Shown here in pieces: positions 1 through 7,860 of a stretch of DNA of 64,000 bases. The translations under genes were made by a program, and so were the position numbers. Numbering within the stretch: the stretch's first letter is position 1; each line of letters starts with the position of its first letter. The DNA comes from Fibrobacterota bacterium (lineage in GTDB: Bacteria > Fibrobacterota > Fibrobacteria > UBA11236), in contig JAQBPO010000031.1 in assembly GCA_028287465.1 (NCBI GenBank), positions 62,001 through 126,000 of the forward strand. Reading direction: 5' to 3'. Under the pieces are notes generated by a model that was given only the letters and a program-made list of their open reading frames with translations, did no database searches and was not told the origin of the DNA.

Positions 1-546
1 GTAATGCATTTCCGCGACCACGGGGAAGGTGCCGGCCGCGATCCCGGCGAAGGCGTATCTGCCGTCCGATCCGATGGCGGCCCGGTAGGTGGATCCGGCG
101 AGGCGGAGGGACGAGGCCGTCCCCGAATCCGCCGTGACCGTACCGGAAAAGGCGGCGGCGGGAGCGAGGCGGATGGCGCGGGCCGGCGCGCCGGAAGCCG
201 TATCCACCAGGGCATCGGCCCCGCGTTGGAAGAACCCTTCCCCATCGCGGTCGATTTGGAGGTTGCAGCGCCTGCCCTTAGGGAGGTTCAGGGTGAACCG
301 GCCGCTATCGTCCGTCACCGCGCTGTCCAGGGCCAGGGCCTTATCATCGATCACATTGGCGAGCCAGAGCGAATCGTCGACCACCAGCACCTTGACGCGC
401 GCCGCCGGCGAACCGTTCGACAGGGTGACGGCCGCCTTGATCTCCCCGCTGGTGGTTTCCGAGGTGGCGCCCGCCAGGTCCCGTCCCTTTTCGAAACAGC
501 CGCTTAGGGAGAGGATGGCCGCGCATGCGAGGAGTTTGCCGTTCAC
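1..546 (-). CDS. Secreted lipoprotein with carboxypeptidase-regulatory-like repeats (3' end outside window)
   Basis: The reading frame is open from a GTG at 546 to the window edge, 182 codons, so the C-terminus is missing. The N-terminus (VNGKLLACAAILSLSGCFEK) is a lipoprotein signal with the lipobox LSGC, which places the protein in the envelope. The body contains two stretches of the carboxypeptidase-regulatory/SdrD-B type: 'AAVTLSNGSPAARVKVLVVD...DSGRFTLNLPKG', then 'FSGTVTADSG...IGSDGRYAFAGIAAGTF'. Such domains are beta-sandwich spacers and do not define an enzymatic role. A TTG three codons upstream (555) is an alternative start. It is divergent from the di-heme oxidoreductase gene at 784, with about 237 bp between them that must hold both promoters. 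Confidence 0.75.
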   Translation of the reverse strand, partial: MNGKLLACAAILSLSGCFEKGRDLAGATSETTSGEIKAAVTLSNGSPAARVKVLVVDDSLWLANVIDDKALALDSAVTDDSGRFTLNLPKGRRCNLQIDRDGEGFFQRGADALVDTASGAPARAIRLAPAAAFSGTVTADSGTASSLRLAGSTYRAAIGSDGRYAFAGIAAGTFPVVAEMHY

Positions 547-783
547 GTCATCCAATTTACCCCTTCCGCGGGATTTTTTCCCTCCGAATCGCCCTGGAGG
601 CCCGGGGTCTTCCGCTTTTTGGGTCCGGATACGGGCTCTTTGCGATGGGAGCGCCCGGGGGAAACATGAGCAAAGCATGAGCGGTAATCCTCCGGGGCGC
701 CACAATCCGGGGGTTGAGGGGAAATCCCGGAGATAAACTGAAGGCTCCAAGGGTGTGGGGGAACATCGATGGAGGGGAATACC

Positions 784-3324
784 ATGAATCCGAAGCTCAT
801 TACGGCCTTGGCCTTAGGCTTGGCCTGTTTCCGGTCGGCGGGGTCGCAGGTGGCCATCACCTTCCTGGACGCGCAGAAGAATCCCATAGCCGGGGTCGCA
901 TGCTCCCAGAACGGAGGGCCGTCAGGCGTATCCGACGGTACCGGGAAGGTTACCCTGGACGGGATCGTGGCCCTTCGCGGGCCCGGGGCCGGGACGCGCC
1001 GGGACGTCTCCCTTTCGCGCATCCCCTTGGAACCGGGGGAAAGGGCCCGGGTGACGGTGTCGGACACCAAGGGGCGCAAGGTATTGGATCGCATCCTCTC
1101 CCAGGGGGATCGGTTCGTTTTCGCCCAAGGGACCCAAGGGAGCAGGGGCCTATACTTCGTGGACATCTCCAGTCCCAACCGCACCCTGCGGGGACGGCGC
1201 CTCGATATGGGCGCGGGGGTGGTCTTCGAAGGTATCCGCGCCGCCGGATCGGGGAGCGCCGCCTTCCTCGGCAAGGGCACGGCGGCCATGGCGGACGAAG
1301 CGGTGATCCTGTGCAGCAACGCCGGCTTCGTCACCCAGGTCTACAAGGTGGCCGATGGCTCCAGCCTCACGGTCGATTTCACCAAGCCCAAGCTCGTCCC
1401 CTTGTTCGACGCGGCCGCCACGCCCGAGCCGGAGGTGCATTACGACCGCGGCGACGCCATCATCACCCAATGGGGCGACCGGGCGCGGGACCGGCACGCC
1501 AGGGAGGACCAATTCCAGAGTTACGATCACTACCTGACCCATTACTGGGAGCACCGCACCGCCCGGTACATCCTGACCGATCGCGTCGCCAAGGGCGGCA
1601 ACGGCATCGACGTGTCCTGGGTGACCGAATGGAAGCTGGACAACCTGCCCGAGTTCCGCGCCTGGTATTCCGGCAAGGGCAGCGTGGCCCAATATTACGG
1701 CAATTACGCGCCCCGGTTCGCCAAGGAAGGGCCCGGCACCTACGACAAGGACCACAGGAAGATCAGCGATCAGGGGACCCAGTACAAGTACACCTACACC
1801 ATCACCTCGGCGATCGGCCTGGACGGGTCGGAGCGCCCCCTGGCCGTTGGCCAGTCCATGGAAATCGAAGCCAGCCAATTCCTGGACGCGCCTCCGGTCG
1901 GCCGCGACAACTATTACGGGACGGTGTTCCTCTACGAGGTCGGCACCGGGGGGTTGGTTCCGTGGTACACGGTCGGGGACCATGCGGACCAGACGTCCGA
2001 ACGGGAGAACTCCCATAAGATCGATGAGAAGGCCTGGCTGGGCGGACGCACCACCTTGCCCTACCAATACTCGGACGAACCCGACAACCACTTCATGCAG
2101 ATGGCGACCAACCTGTCCGGATCCAATGCCCAGCCCTTCGTCCTTGGGCGCCGCGTCCTGCACACCAATTTCATCACGGGCGCCCACGATGAGCCGGACA
2201 ACCCGATCTGGGAGGAGAATATCGGGAAGGTGGGGACAAACTACATCAGCACCTCGTGCAATACCTGCCATGTCCGTAACGGCCGCGGTACCTCCCCCGT
2301 TCCCGGCGCGCTCTATAACATGGTCGTGAAGGTCGGGGACGCTAACGGCAATCCCCACCCCAAATTGGGCGGCGTGCTGCAACCCCAGTCCACCGCGGGC
2401 GCGGCGGAAGGAACGGTAAAGCTCGCGGGGTGGACGGAATCCAACGGCCTGCGCAAACCCGCTTACGGCTTCGAAGGCGGTCCCGTGCCGGCGAACTATT
2501 CCGTGCGCGCCACGCCGCAGCTCGTGGGCATGGGCCTGCTGGAGGCGATCCCGGAAACCGCCCTCCAGGCCTTGGAGGATCCCGATGACGCGGATGGGGA
2601 CGGGGTCTCCGGCCGGGCGAACATCGTTTCCGATCCCAAGACCGGCGAGCCCCGCCTGGGCCGCTTCGGGTGGAAGGCCGGCAAGGCCAGCCTGGCCCAT
2701 CAGATCGCCGGCGCCTTCAACACCGACATGGGGGTCATGACCTCCCTGCTTCCCAAGCCGGATTGCGGATCGGAACAGTCCAATTGCGGCATTGCCGGCG
2801 CCACCCTCGCGGACAGCAGCTTGCGGAACCTGATCACCTATATCAGCCTGCTGGGCGTACGCGCGCGCCGCGATTATCAGGACCCGGTCGCCCTTCAGGG
2901 AGAGGCCCTCTTCTCCGGCGCCGGGTGCGCCGCCTGCCATGTCGCCACCCTAAGGACCGGTCCCTACCACCCCAAGGCCGAGCTCCGCAACCAGACCATC
3001 CATCCTTATACGGATCTGCTCCTGCACGATATGGGGCCGGGCCTGGCGGACAATCTGCCCGAAGGCCTGGCCACCGGTTCCGAATGGCGCACGCCTCCGC
3101 TCTGGGGCCTGGGATTGTCGGCCTGCGTTACGGGCGGCGTAGTGGGCCCGTTCCAGCACCAGGTCTGCTCCCCCGACGGCAATTACCTTCACGACGGGCG
3201 CGCGCGGACCATCGAAGAGGCGATCCTGTGGCATGGCGGCGAGGCCGCGGGGTCGCTGGCCAAGTATAAGGCCATGTCCCAGGGGGAAGCGGCGGCCTTG
3301 GCCAAGTTCCTCAATAGCCTGTAA
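784..3324 (+). CDS. Di-heme oxidoreductase (DHOR/DUF1111 family), secreted
   Basis: Member of the putative thiol oxidoreductase/di-heme family (COG3488 type). Two c-type heme sites are visible, CNTCH near residue 492 and CAACH near residue 715. The segment 'DPDDADGDGVSGRAN' with its acidic calcium-loop look is typical of this family. The start is placed at the ATG at 784 rather than 769, because GGAGGGG sits just upstream of 784 and the resulting N-terminus (MNPKLITALALGLACFRSAG) is a signal peptide. Residues of roughly 20-140 are extra to the family: a carboxypeptidase-like beta segment, then a stretch ('VTVSDTKGRKVLDRILSQGD...SRGLYFVDI') that looks like a sorting-tail domain placed at the N-terminus. 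Hemes would be attached in the periplasm. The substrate is unknown. Confidence 0.85.
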   Translation: MNPKLITALALGLACFRSAGSQVAITFLDAQKNPIAGVACSQNGGPSGVSDGTGKVTLDGIVALRGPGAGTRRDVSLSRIPLEPGERARVTVSDTKGRKVLDRILSQGDRFVFAQGTQGSRGLYFVDISSPNRTLRGRRLDMGAGVVFEGIRAAGSGSAAFLGKGTAAMADEAVILCSNAGFVTQVYKVADGSSLTVDFTKPKLVPLFDAAATPEPEVHYDRGDAIITQWGDRARDRHAREDQFQSYDHYLTHYWEHRTARYILTDRVAKGGNGIDVSWVTEWKLDNLPEFRAWYSGKGSVAQYYGNYAPRFAKEGPGTYDKDHRKISDQGTQYKYTYTITSAIGLDGSERPLAVGQSMEIEASQFLDAPPVGRDNYYGTVFLYEVGTGGLVPWYTVGDHADQTSERENSHKIDEKAWLGGRTTLPYQYSDEPDNHFMQMATNLSGSNAQPFVLGRRVLHTNFITGAHDEPDNPIWEENIGKVGTNYISTSCNTCHVRNGRGTSPVPGALYNMVVKVGDANGNPHPKLGGVLQPQSTAGAAEGTVKLAGWTESNGLRKPAYGFEGGPVPANYSVRATPQLVGMGLLEAIPETALQALEDPDDADGDGVSGRANIVSDPKTGEPRLGRFGWKAGKASLAHQIAGAFNTDMGVMTSLLPKPDCGSEQSNCGIAGATLADSSLRNLITYISLLGVRARRDYQDPVALQGEALFSGAGCAACHVATLRTGPYHPKAELRNQTIHPYTDLLLHDMGPGLADNLPEGLATGSEWRTPPLWGLGLSACVTGGVVGPFQHQVCSPDGNYLHDGRARTIEEAILWHGGEAAGSLAKYKAMSQGEAAALAKFLNSL

Positions 3325-3381
3325 GGGCCCGGTCCATCGCGGATGCTGTCGCGATTCCGCCGTCCCATGGCGGGATCGGCT

Positions 3382-3468
3382 TCAACCGAATATGGCCATC
3401 ATGAAGACGGACCCGATCAGCATGAATATCGCCAGAATGAAGGCGCCCAGGATTTTCAAAGCGCGCAT
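3382..3468 (-). CDS. 28-residue single-pass membrane microprotein
   Basis: A short frame on the minus strand reads MRALKILGAFILAIFMLIGS followed by VFMMAIFG and a TGA stop. It has two basic residues at the N-terminus and then one continuous hydrophobic segment of about 20 residues, long enough for one membrane helix. Directly upstream of its ATG is a strong Shine-Dalgarno stretch (GGAGGAGG, 3-4 nt before ATG) in otherwise non-coding DNA. That is the main reason to believe it. It lies alone in the gap between the DHOR gene and the DUF5996 gene. No family is recognised. The rest of this 322-bp gap shows nothing else. Confidence 0.5.
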   Translation of the reverse strand: MRALKILGAFILAIFMLIGSVFMMAIFG

Positions 3469-3646
3469 GATCCTCCTCCGGGGCAGGGATCCCGATACCC
3501 ATAAAATCCGAATCCCCAAGGGAAGGGGCCAGCCCTTGGGCCCCGAAGTCTCCCGCGATCCAGGCCATCCCCAGAATTTATTTTAAGGGAATCAGGCATC
3601 AACCGGATGCCTCTAATGCCATCCGCCCAAGCATAGGGGGTCGCCC

Positions 3647-4612
3647 ATGACCCAGTTGCCCCGCGATATCCGCGTCTCCACGCAAAATCCCTGGCCGAGC
3701 CTTCCCTTGTCCGAATGGCGCGAGACCAGGGAGACCCTGCATATGTGGACCCAGATCGTGGGGAAGGTGCGCCTCGCGCAATCCCCTTTGATCAACCACT
3801 GGTGGGAAGTCCCGCTCTACCTGACCTCCCGGGGGATGACCACCAGCCCCATTCCCCATCATGGCGCGACCTTCCAGATCGATTTCGACTTCATCTCCCA
3901 TAACCTCCAGATCCAGAGCAGCGAGGGCATCGAGCGCATCCTGTACCTGAGCCCCATGCCCGTGGCCGAATTCTACCAATGGGTCATGGAGGCCCTGGGG
4001 GAATTGGGGCTCCCCGTGCGAATCCGCACCCTGCCCGTGGAAGTCGAGAATCCCATCCCGTTCGATGAGGATTATACCCACCATTCCTACGACCCGGAAT
4101 ACGCCTGGCGTTTCTGGCGCAGCCTCGTTTCCATCCAACAGGTCTTCGAGCTCTTCCGTTCCCGCTTCACCGGAAAGTGCAGTCCGATCCATTTCTTCTG
4201 GGGCGGCTTCGATCTGGCCCTCTCCCGCTATAGCGGGCGGCCGGCCCCGGAACACCAGCCCACGCCTTTTACGCCGGCGTCCATCGTGCGGGAGGCTTAT
4301 TCCCACGAGGTATCCAGCTGCGGGTTCTGGCCGGGCGGCGGCATCATCGACGGGGCCATGTTCTACGCGTACGCTTATCCGGAGCCCGGGGGATTCAAGG
4401 AGCACCCCGTCGCGCCCGCGGGCGCATACTACAATCGGGAACTCGGGGAATTCCTGCTTCCCTACGAAAGCGTGCGCCGCTCGGACGATCCGGAAGGGAC
4501 CCTGCTCGGCTTCCTCCAAAGCACCTATGAAGCCGCGGCCGATTTGGGCGGCTGGGACAGGAAGGCGTTGGAACGGTTCGACGATGCCGCGTTCCCCGCT
4601 ACTTCCCCATGA
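3647..4612 (+). CDS. DUF5996 family protein
   Basis: The 321-residue protein matches the pattern of the DUF5996 family: 'ETLHMWTQIVGKVRLAQSP' followed by 'NHWWEVPLYLTSRGMTTSPIPH' in the first 75 residues, and later the 'YSHEVSSCGFWPGG' and 'FLLPYESVR' blocks. No signal peptide or membrane segment is present, so it is probably cytoplasmic. The biochemical role of this family is not known. The last 14 bp overlap the end of the convergent acyltransferase gene. The ATG at 3647 fits the conserved family N-terminus. Confidence 0.85.
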   Translation: MTQLPRDIRVSTQNPWPSLPLSEWRETRETLHMWTQIVGKVRLAQSPLINHWWEVPLYLTSRGMTTSPIPHHGATFQIDFDFISHNLQIQSSEGIERILYLSPMPVAEFYQWVMEALGELGLPVRIRTLPVEVENPIPFDEDYTHHSYDPEYAWRFWRSLVSIQQVFELFRSRFTGKCSPIHFFWGGFDLALSRYSGRPAPEHQPTPFTPASIVREAYSHEVSSCGFWPGGGIIDGAMFYAYAYPEPGGFKEHPVAPAGAYYNRELGEFLLPYESVRRSDDPEGTLLGFLQSTYEAAADLGGWDRKALERFDDAAFPATSP

Positions 4613-5888
4613 AGAGGAGCCGCAGGGCGCGGACGCGCAGCACCAGGTAATGGTGGACCGCCAGGCTGAAGGCCAGGCTTACCGATACGATCAGGCCGAA
4701 TTCCAGGTGGACGTCCCAATCCTTTCCCGTCATATAGAGGCCGAGGGCCACCACGCAGACATGGTGGAAAAGGTAGATGCTGTAGGAAGCCTCGGACAGA
4801 TAGGCGAAGACGCGGTATCTGCGGTTGAGCAGGAAACGGAAGGCCGCGAACACCATGGCGCAAGTGGACCATACAAGGTACGAGTTGAGGTAGAAGACCG
4901 CCGCGCCGGCCCATCTTGCCCCGGTGCGGGAGTCCAGGTATTGACCGAGGGCGTAGGCCGCAGGCACGGACAGGATCTGCCAGGGACGTACGCGGTGGAA
5001 TTCCTCGCGGAGCCGCGCGCTCACGAACAGGGCCAATCCCGCCAGGTAATACCCGAGGAAATGCAACAGGGAGTAACCGGTAATCCCTCCCCAAATCCGG
5101 TACAGGAAGGGCATGAACGCCGCCAGGGCGAAGAGGGCGAAATGCCCAAGGGGAAGCAGGAGCATGAAGCCGCCCCGCTCGAAAAGGAAGCGCGAGGATG
5201 CCGGATGGCGCAGGCGGGCATGCGCGAATCCCTTGCCTATGACGGGGCCCCATTTTTTCCGGAGCGCCAGCAAGCCTACGGCGACGGCGGAGTAGAGGAA
5301 TACGTTCACGAGGAACCACAGGTGACCGATCCATTCGCCGCCGGTCCAGAAGGCCCCGTACGCCATGGACCCGAAATACCCCGCCATGCCATGGGCCCCC
5401 ATGTCATGGGACCCGCTGCCGGCGGAATGCAATAGATAGGACTGCACGCTGTTGAAAAGCACGGCCGTCGAAAGGAGCGGCAGCCCAAGCCGCGACAACC
5501 TGGACTTCAGGAAGCCTCCCTGCCCCTGTTTTTCCAGCAGCATCTGCGCGAAGAAACCCGACAGGATGAAAAAGCACGGGATGCGGAAGAAGTGGATGAA
5601 TGCGTTCACCCAGGAAAGGACCCGGGACGTGTCGGCATCCTTGACCAACCAGGGCGCATCCCCGGCGTATATGTAGGATGCGTGCAGGAATACCCCGAGA
5701 ACCATCAGGATACTGCGCAGGGCGTCCAGGTGATGCTGCCTTTCCGGGCGAGCGGTCCCGGCGCGACCGGCCGGGGACCAATCGACCCCGGCCTCACGGT
5801 GCGGAAAGGATGGATCAGGGTGGGTCCGGAGGGCATTCGCTTTTGCTGCATCCGGGGACCGTGTATCAAGTAATTCGACATTCATCAT
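4599..5888 (-). CDS. Acyltransferase family 3 membrane protein (OafA/MdoC-like)
   Basis: About 429 residues with some ten hydrophobic segments. The N-terminal signature of acyltransferase 3 follows the first 50 residues: 'RQHHLDALRSILMVLGVFLHAS', containing the family's R-x10-H pattern, then 'RIPCFFILSGFFA'. Proteins of this type transfer acetyl or succinyl groups to envelope glycans from the inner membrane. The ORF is open well upstream, but the upstream part is Arg/Pro-rich and non-membranous, so the start is placed at the tandem ATG at 5888/5885. Its glycan target is unknown. The exopolysaccharide and esterase genes in this window are possible partners by theme only. Confidence 0.8.
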   Translation of the reverse strand: MMNVELLDTRSPDAAKANALRTHPDPSFPHREAGVDWSPAGRAGTARPERQHHLDALRSILMVLGVFLHASYIYAGDAPWLVKDADTSRVLSWVNAFIHFFRIPCFFILSGFFAQMLLEKQGQGGFLKSRLSRLGLPLLSTAVLFNSVQSYLLHSAGSGSHDMGAHGMAGYFGSMAYGAFWTGGEWIGHLWFLVNVFLYSAVAVGLLALRKKWGPVIGKGFAHARLRHPASSRFLFERGGFMLLLPLGHFALFALAAFMPFLYRIWGGITGYSLLHFLGYYLAGLALFVSARLREEFHRVRPWQILSVPAAYALGQYLDSRTGARWAGAAVFYLNSYLVWSTCAMVFAAFRFLLNRRYRVFAYLSEASYSIYLFHHVCVVALGLYMTGKDWDVHLEFGLIVSVSLAFSLAVHHYLVLRVRALRLLFMGK

Positions 5889-6114
5889 ATTCCACTCCCG
5901 GTCCGGGGGCTTTCCGATAAAAACAAGACCGGAGCGGAGCCATGGGACAGGCCTTTTTACCGTAAGGTTTCCCGACCCGAAGCGGCAATTTTTCCGCCGC
6001 CCCGCGTGCCGTCCTGTCTCTTGCGGGGCGCGCGGCCAAAGAGGTGATTCATTAGGACTCTCCCCCGCCGGCCGCGCCCGGCTTGTCCATCCCCGTTTGA
6101 AAGAGGTCGTCACG

Positions 6115-7167
6115 ATGAACACCAGTGAACTCGCCGGAATGCGCCTGGGCCTGAAGGCAGGCGATTGGGTCATGGTCCGCACCAAGGAAGAGATCCTCGC
6201 GACCCTGGATGCGCGCGCGCGCATGGAAGGCATGCCTTTCCAACCGGAAATGCTCGCCTATTGCGGCAAGCGCTTCCGCGTGGGCAAGGTCGCCCACAAG
6301 ACATGCGATACCGTCAACAATACCGGCGGCCGCTCCGTACCCGATGCCGTCCACCTGGAAGGCGTCCGTTGCAATGGCGGGGCGCATGCCGGTTGCCAGG
6401 CGCGTTGCCTGATGTTCTGGAAGGAAGCCTGGCTCACGAGGTCCGTAGATCCCTCCATGCCCGCGGAGGTTCCGGATTCCCCGTTCCGAGAGGGGGTCGC
6501 GGCCGGCCCTTGCGCGGAATCCACGGTATGGTCCGCCGCGGTCGCTCCCGGGGAGAATCCTACGGACCCCAATCCCACCTGGGTCTGCCAGACGACCGCC
6601 CTCCCGGAGATGACGTCGCCCCTTCCCTGGTGGGACGCGCGCCAATATGTCAAGGATGTAACGACAGGCAACCATACCGTAGGCAAGGTCCTCAGGATGA
6701 TGACCTTCGCGACCTTCCGGAACCTGCTCCGCCTGCGGCCCGCCAGGCGGTACCTGCTCGCGGCCTACGACGCCTTCCAGAAGCTGCGGGGCGGTCGTCC
6801 CTATCCGCACGCCAAGGGCGCCATCCCCCTGGATAAGCCCACTCCCAACGTGATCCTGGGCCTCCAGCCCGGCGAAGCCGTGGTGATCCGGCCGCCGGAG
6901 GAAATACTGGGAACCCTGAACGTCAATGGCCGGAACCGCGGCATGTGGTTCGATCAGGAAATGGTGAAGTTCTGCGGCAACGGCTATACCGTTGAGTTGA
7001 GGGTCGAGCGCCTTATCGACGAGAGGACGGGGAAGATGCTGGTGATGAAGAATCCCTGCATCCAACTTCAGGGCGTCACCTGCGGCGGGGAGTGCACGGC
7101 CGATCGCCTCGGCTGCCCCAGGGCCATCAATACCTACTGGCGGGAAACCTGGCTGCAGCGGGCCTAG
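6115..7167 (+). CDS. Unnamed protein with duplicated Cys-rich 'YWRExWL' domain
   Basis: Two copies of one roughly 100-residue domain are visible at residues ~14-108 and ~240-350. Each copy runs: G-E/D-x-V-x-x-R, EEIL-x-TL, an 'EM-x-x-(Y/F)CG' block (C50 and C287), a central Cys, 'L(E/Q)GV-x-C', another Cys pair, then 'W(K/R)E-x-WL-x-R'. The C-terminal copy is better conserved ('CPRAINTYWRETWLQR') and the N-terminal copy has diverged ('CQARCLMFWKEAWLTR'). I recall unnamed proteins with this signature near polysaccharide genes, but no function is established. Cys spacing suggests metal binding or structural disulfides. No signal peptide is present. The start at 6115 has AAGAGG nine bases upstream. 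A TTG at 6097 is the alternative. Confidence 0.7.
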   Translation: MNTSELAGMRLGLKAGDWVMVRTKEEILATLDARARMEGMPFQPEMLAYCGKRFRVGKVAHKTCDTVNNTGGRSVPDAVHLEGVRCNGGAHAGCQARCLMFWKEAWLTRSVDPSMPAEVPDSPFREGVAAGPCAESTVWSAAVAPGENPTDPNPTWVCQTTALPEMTSPLPWWDARQYVKDVTTGNHTVGKVLRMMTFATFRNLLRLRPARRYLLAAYDAFQKLRGGRPYPHAKGAIPLDKPTPNVILGLQPGEAVVIRPPEEILGTLNVNGRNRGMWFDQEMVKFCGNGYTVELRVERLIDERTGKMLVMKNPCIQLQGVTCGGECTADRLGCPRAINTYWRETWLQRA

Positions 7168-7188
7168 GGCCGCGGCCGCCGGGAACCG

Positions 7189-7686
7189 CTAGGTGCGGCC
7201 GATCCCCAAGGCCTTCCTGCCGAGTCCGAATCCGGACTCGAGCAGCAGACAGATCGCGAAAGCCGCGGCGAGCCCGGAGAACAAGGCTTGCCTGTTCAGG
7301 GGGAAGGTCCTGGAATAGCCCGCATAGGTTTCGGCGAGGATTTCCCGATCCCCGCTTATGAGAACATGCATCGCCTTCATGGGAAAGGGTCCCTGCAGGG
7401 CCTCTTTTTCCCTCCCGAAGCGCACCTTCCTGGCCACCATGCGCTCAATCGGCTCGGCCTCTCCTTTGAAGGTCGCGTCCGGGCTGGAACGATGCTTCCC
7501 GATCAGGGCGCCGAGGTCGCCTCCATGGAGCCGGTCCGCGATCTCCTGGAAACCCCGGAGGTTCTCCACCACCTCCAGGTAATGCGCGCCGATCCGTTTC
7601 TCGTATTGGTCGATGAAATTGGGGGCCTGGATGCCCAGGATGAGGCAGATGCCGAAGGCGGCGATCATGAAATAGCGATGGATCAT
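7189..7686 (-). CDS. DUF2937 family membrane protein
   Basis: 165 residues with one N-terminal hydrophobic helix (residues ~6-23) and one near the C-terminus (~137-155), flanking a charged, mostly helical segment. The pattern 'GIQAPNFIDQYEKRIGAHYLEV...L.GFQEIA' is characteristic of DUF2937 proteins, which are small inner-membrane proteins of unknown function. It is convergent with the preceding Cys-rich gene and divergent from the SASA esterase gene. The 174-bp gap upstream holds both promoters. Confidence 0.75.
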   Translation of the reverse strand: MIHRYFMIAAFGICLILGIQAPNFIDQYEKRIGAHYLEVVENLRGFQEIADRLHGGDLGALIGKHRSSPDATFKGEAEPIERMVARKVRFGREKEALQGPFPMKAMHVLISGDREILAETYAGYSRTFPLNRQALFSGLAAAFAICLLLESGFGLGRKALGIGRT

Positions 7687-7860
7687 TCTGCTAAAGGTAG
7701 AATGAAAAGAACCGACGCGCTTTCGCGCTGAAAGCGGATTTTCGGGTTCCTCCCTGCCCAAACGGGGGTTCCGAAACAAAAGATTCCCGCGGGAATAGAC
7801 CTTTGTACCGGCATCGGGGACGTCCCGGTCCCATGGGCTTCCATACAGGGTGGTGGGTGG

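Noticed and set aside
4-736. Plus-strand Arg/Gly-rich open frames over the first 700 bases
   Set aside because: They lie opposite the lipoprotein gene at 546-1, which has a signal peptide and regular domain structure. The plus frames have shadow composition only.
1150-2940. A 596-codon open frame on the minus strand inside the di-heme oxidoreductase gene
   Set aside because: It is a GC-skew shadow of a gene with clear heme motifs and has Gly/Arg/Val composition with no recognisable domain.
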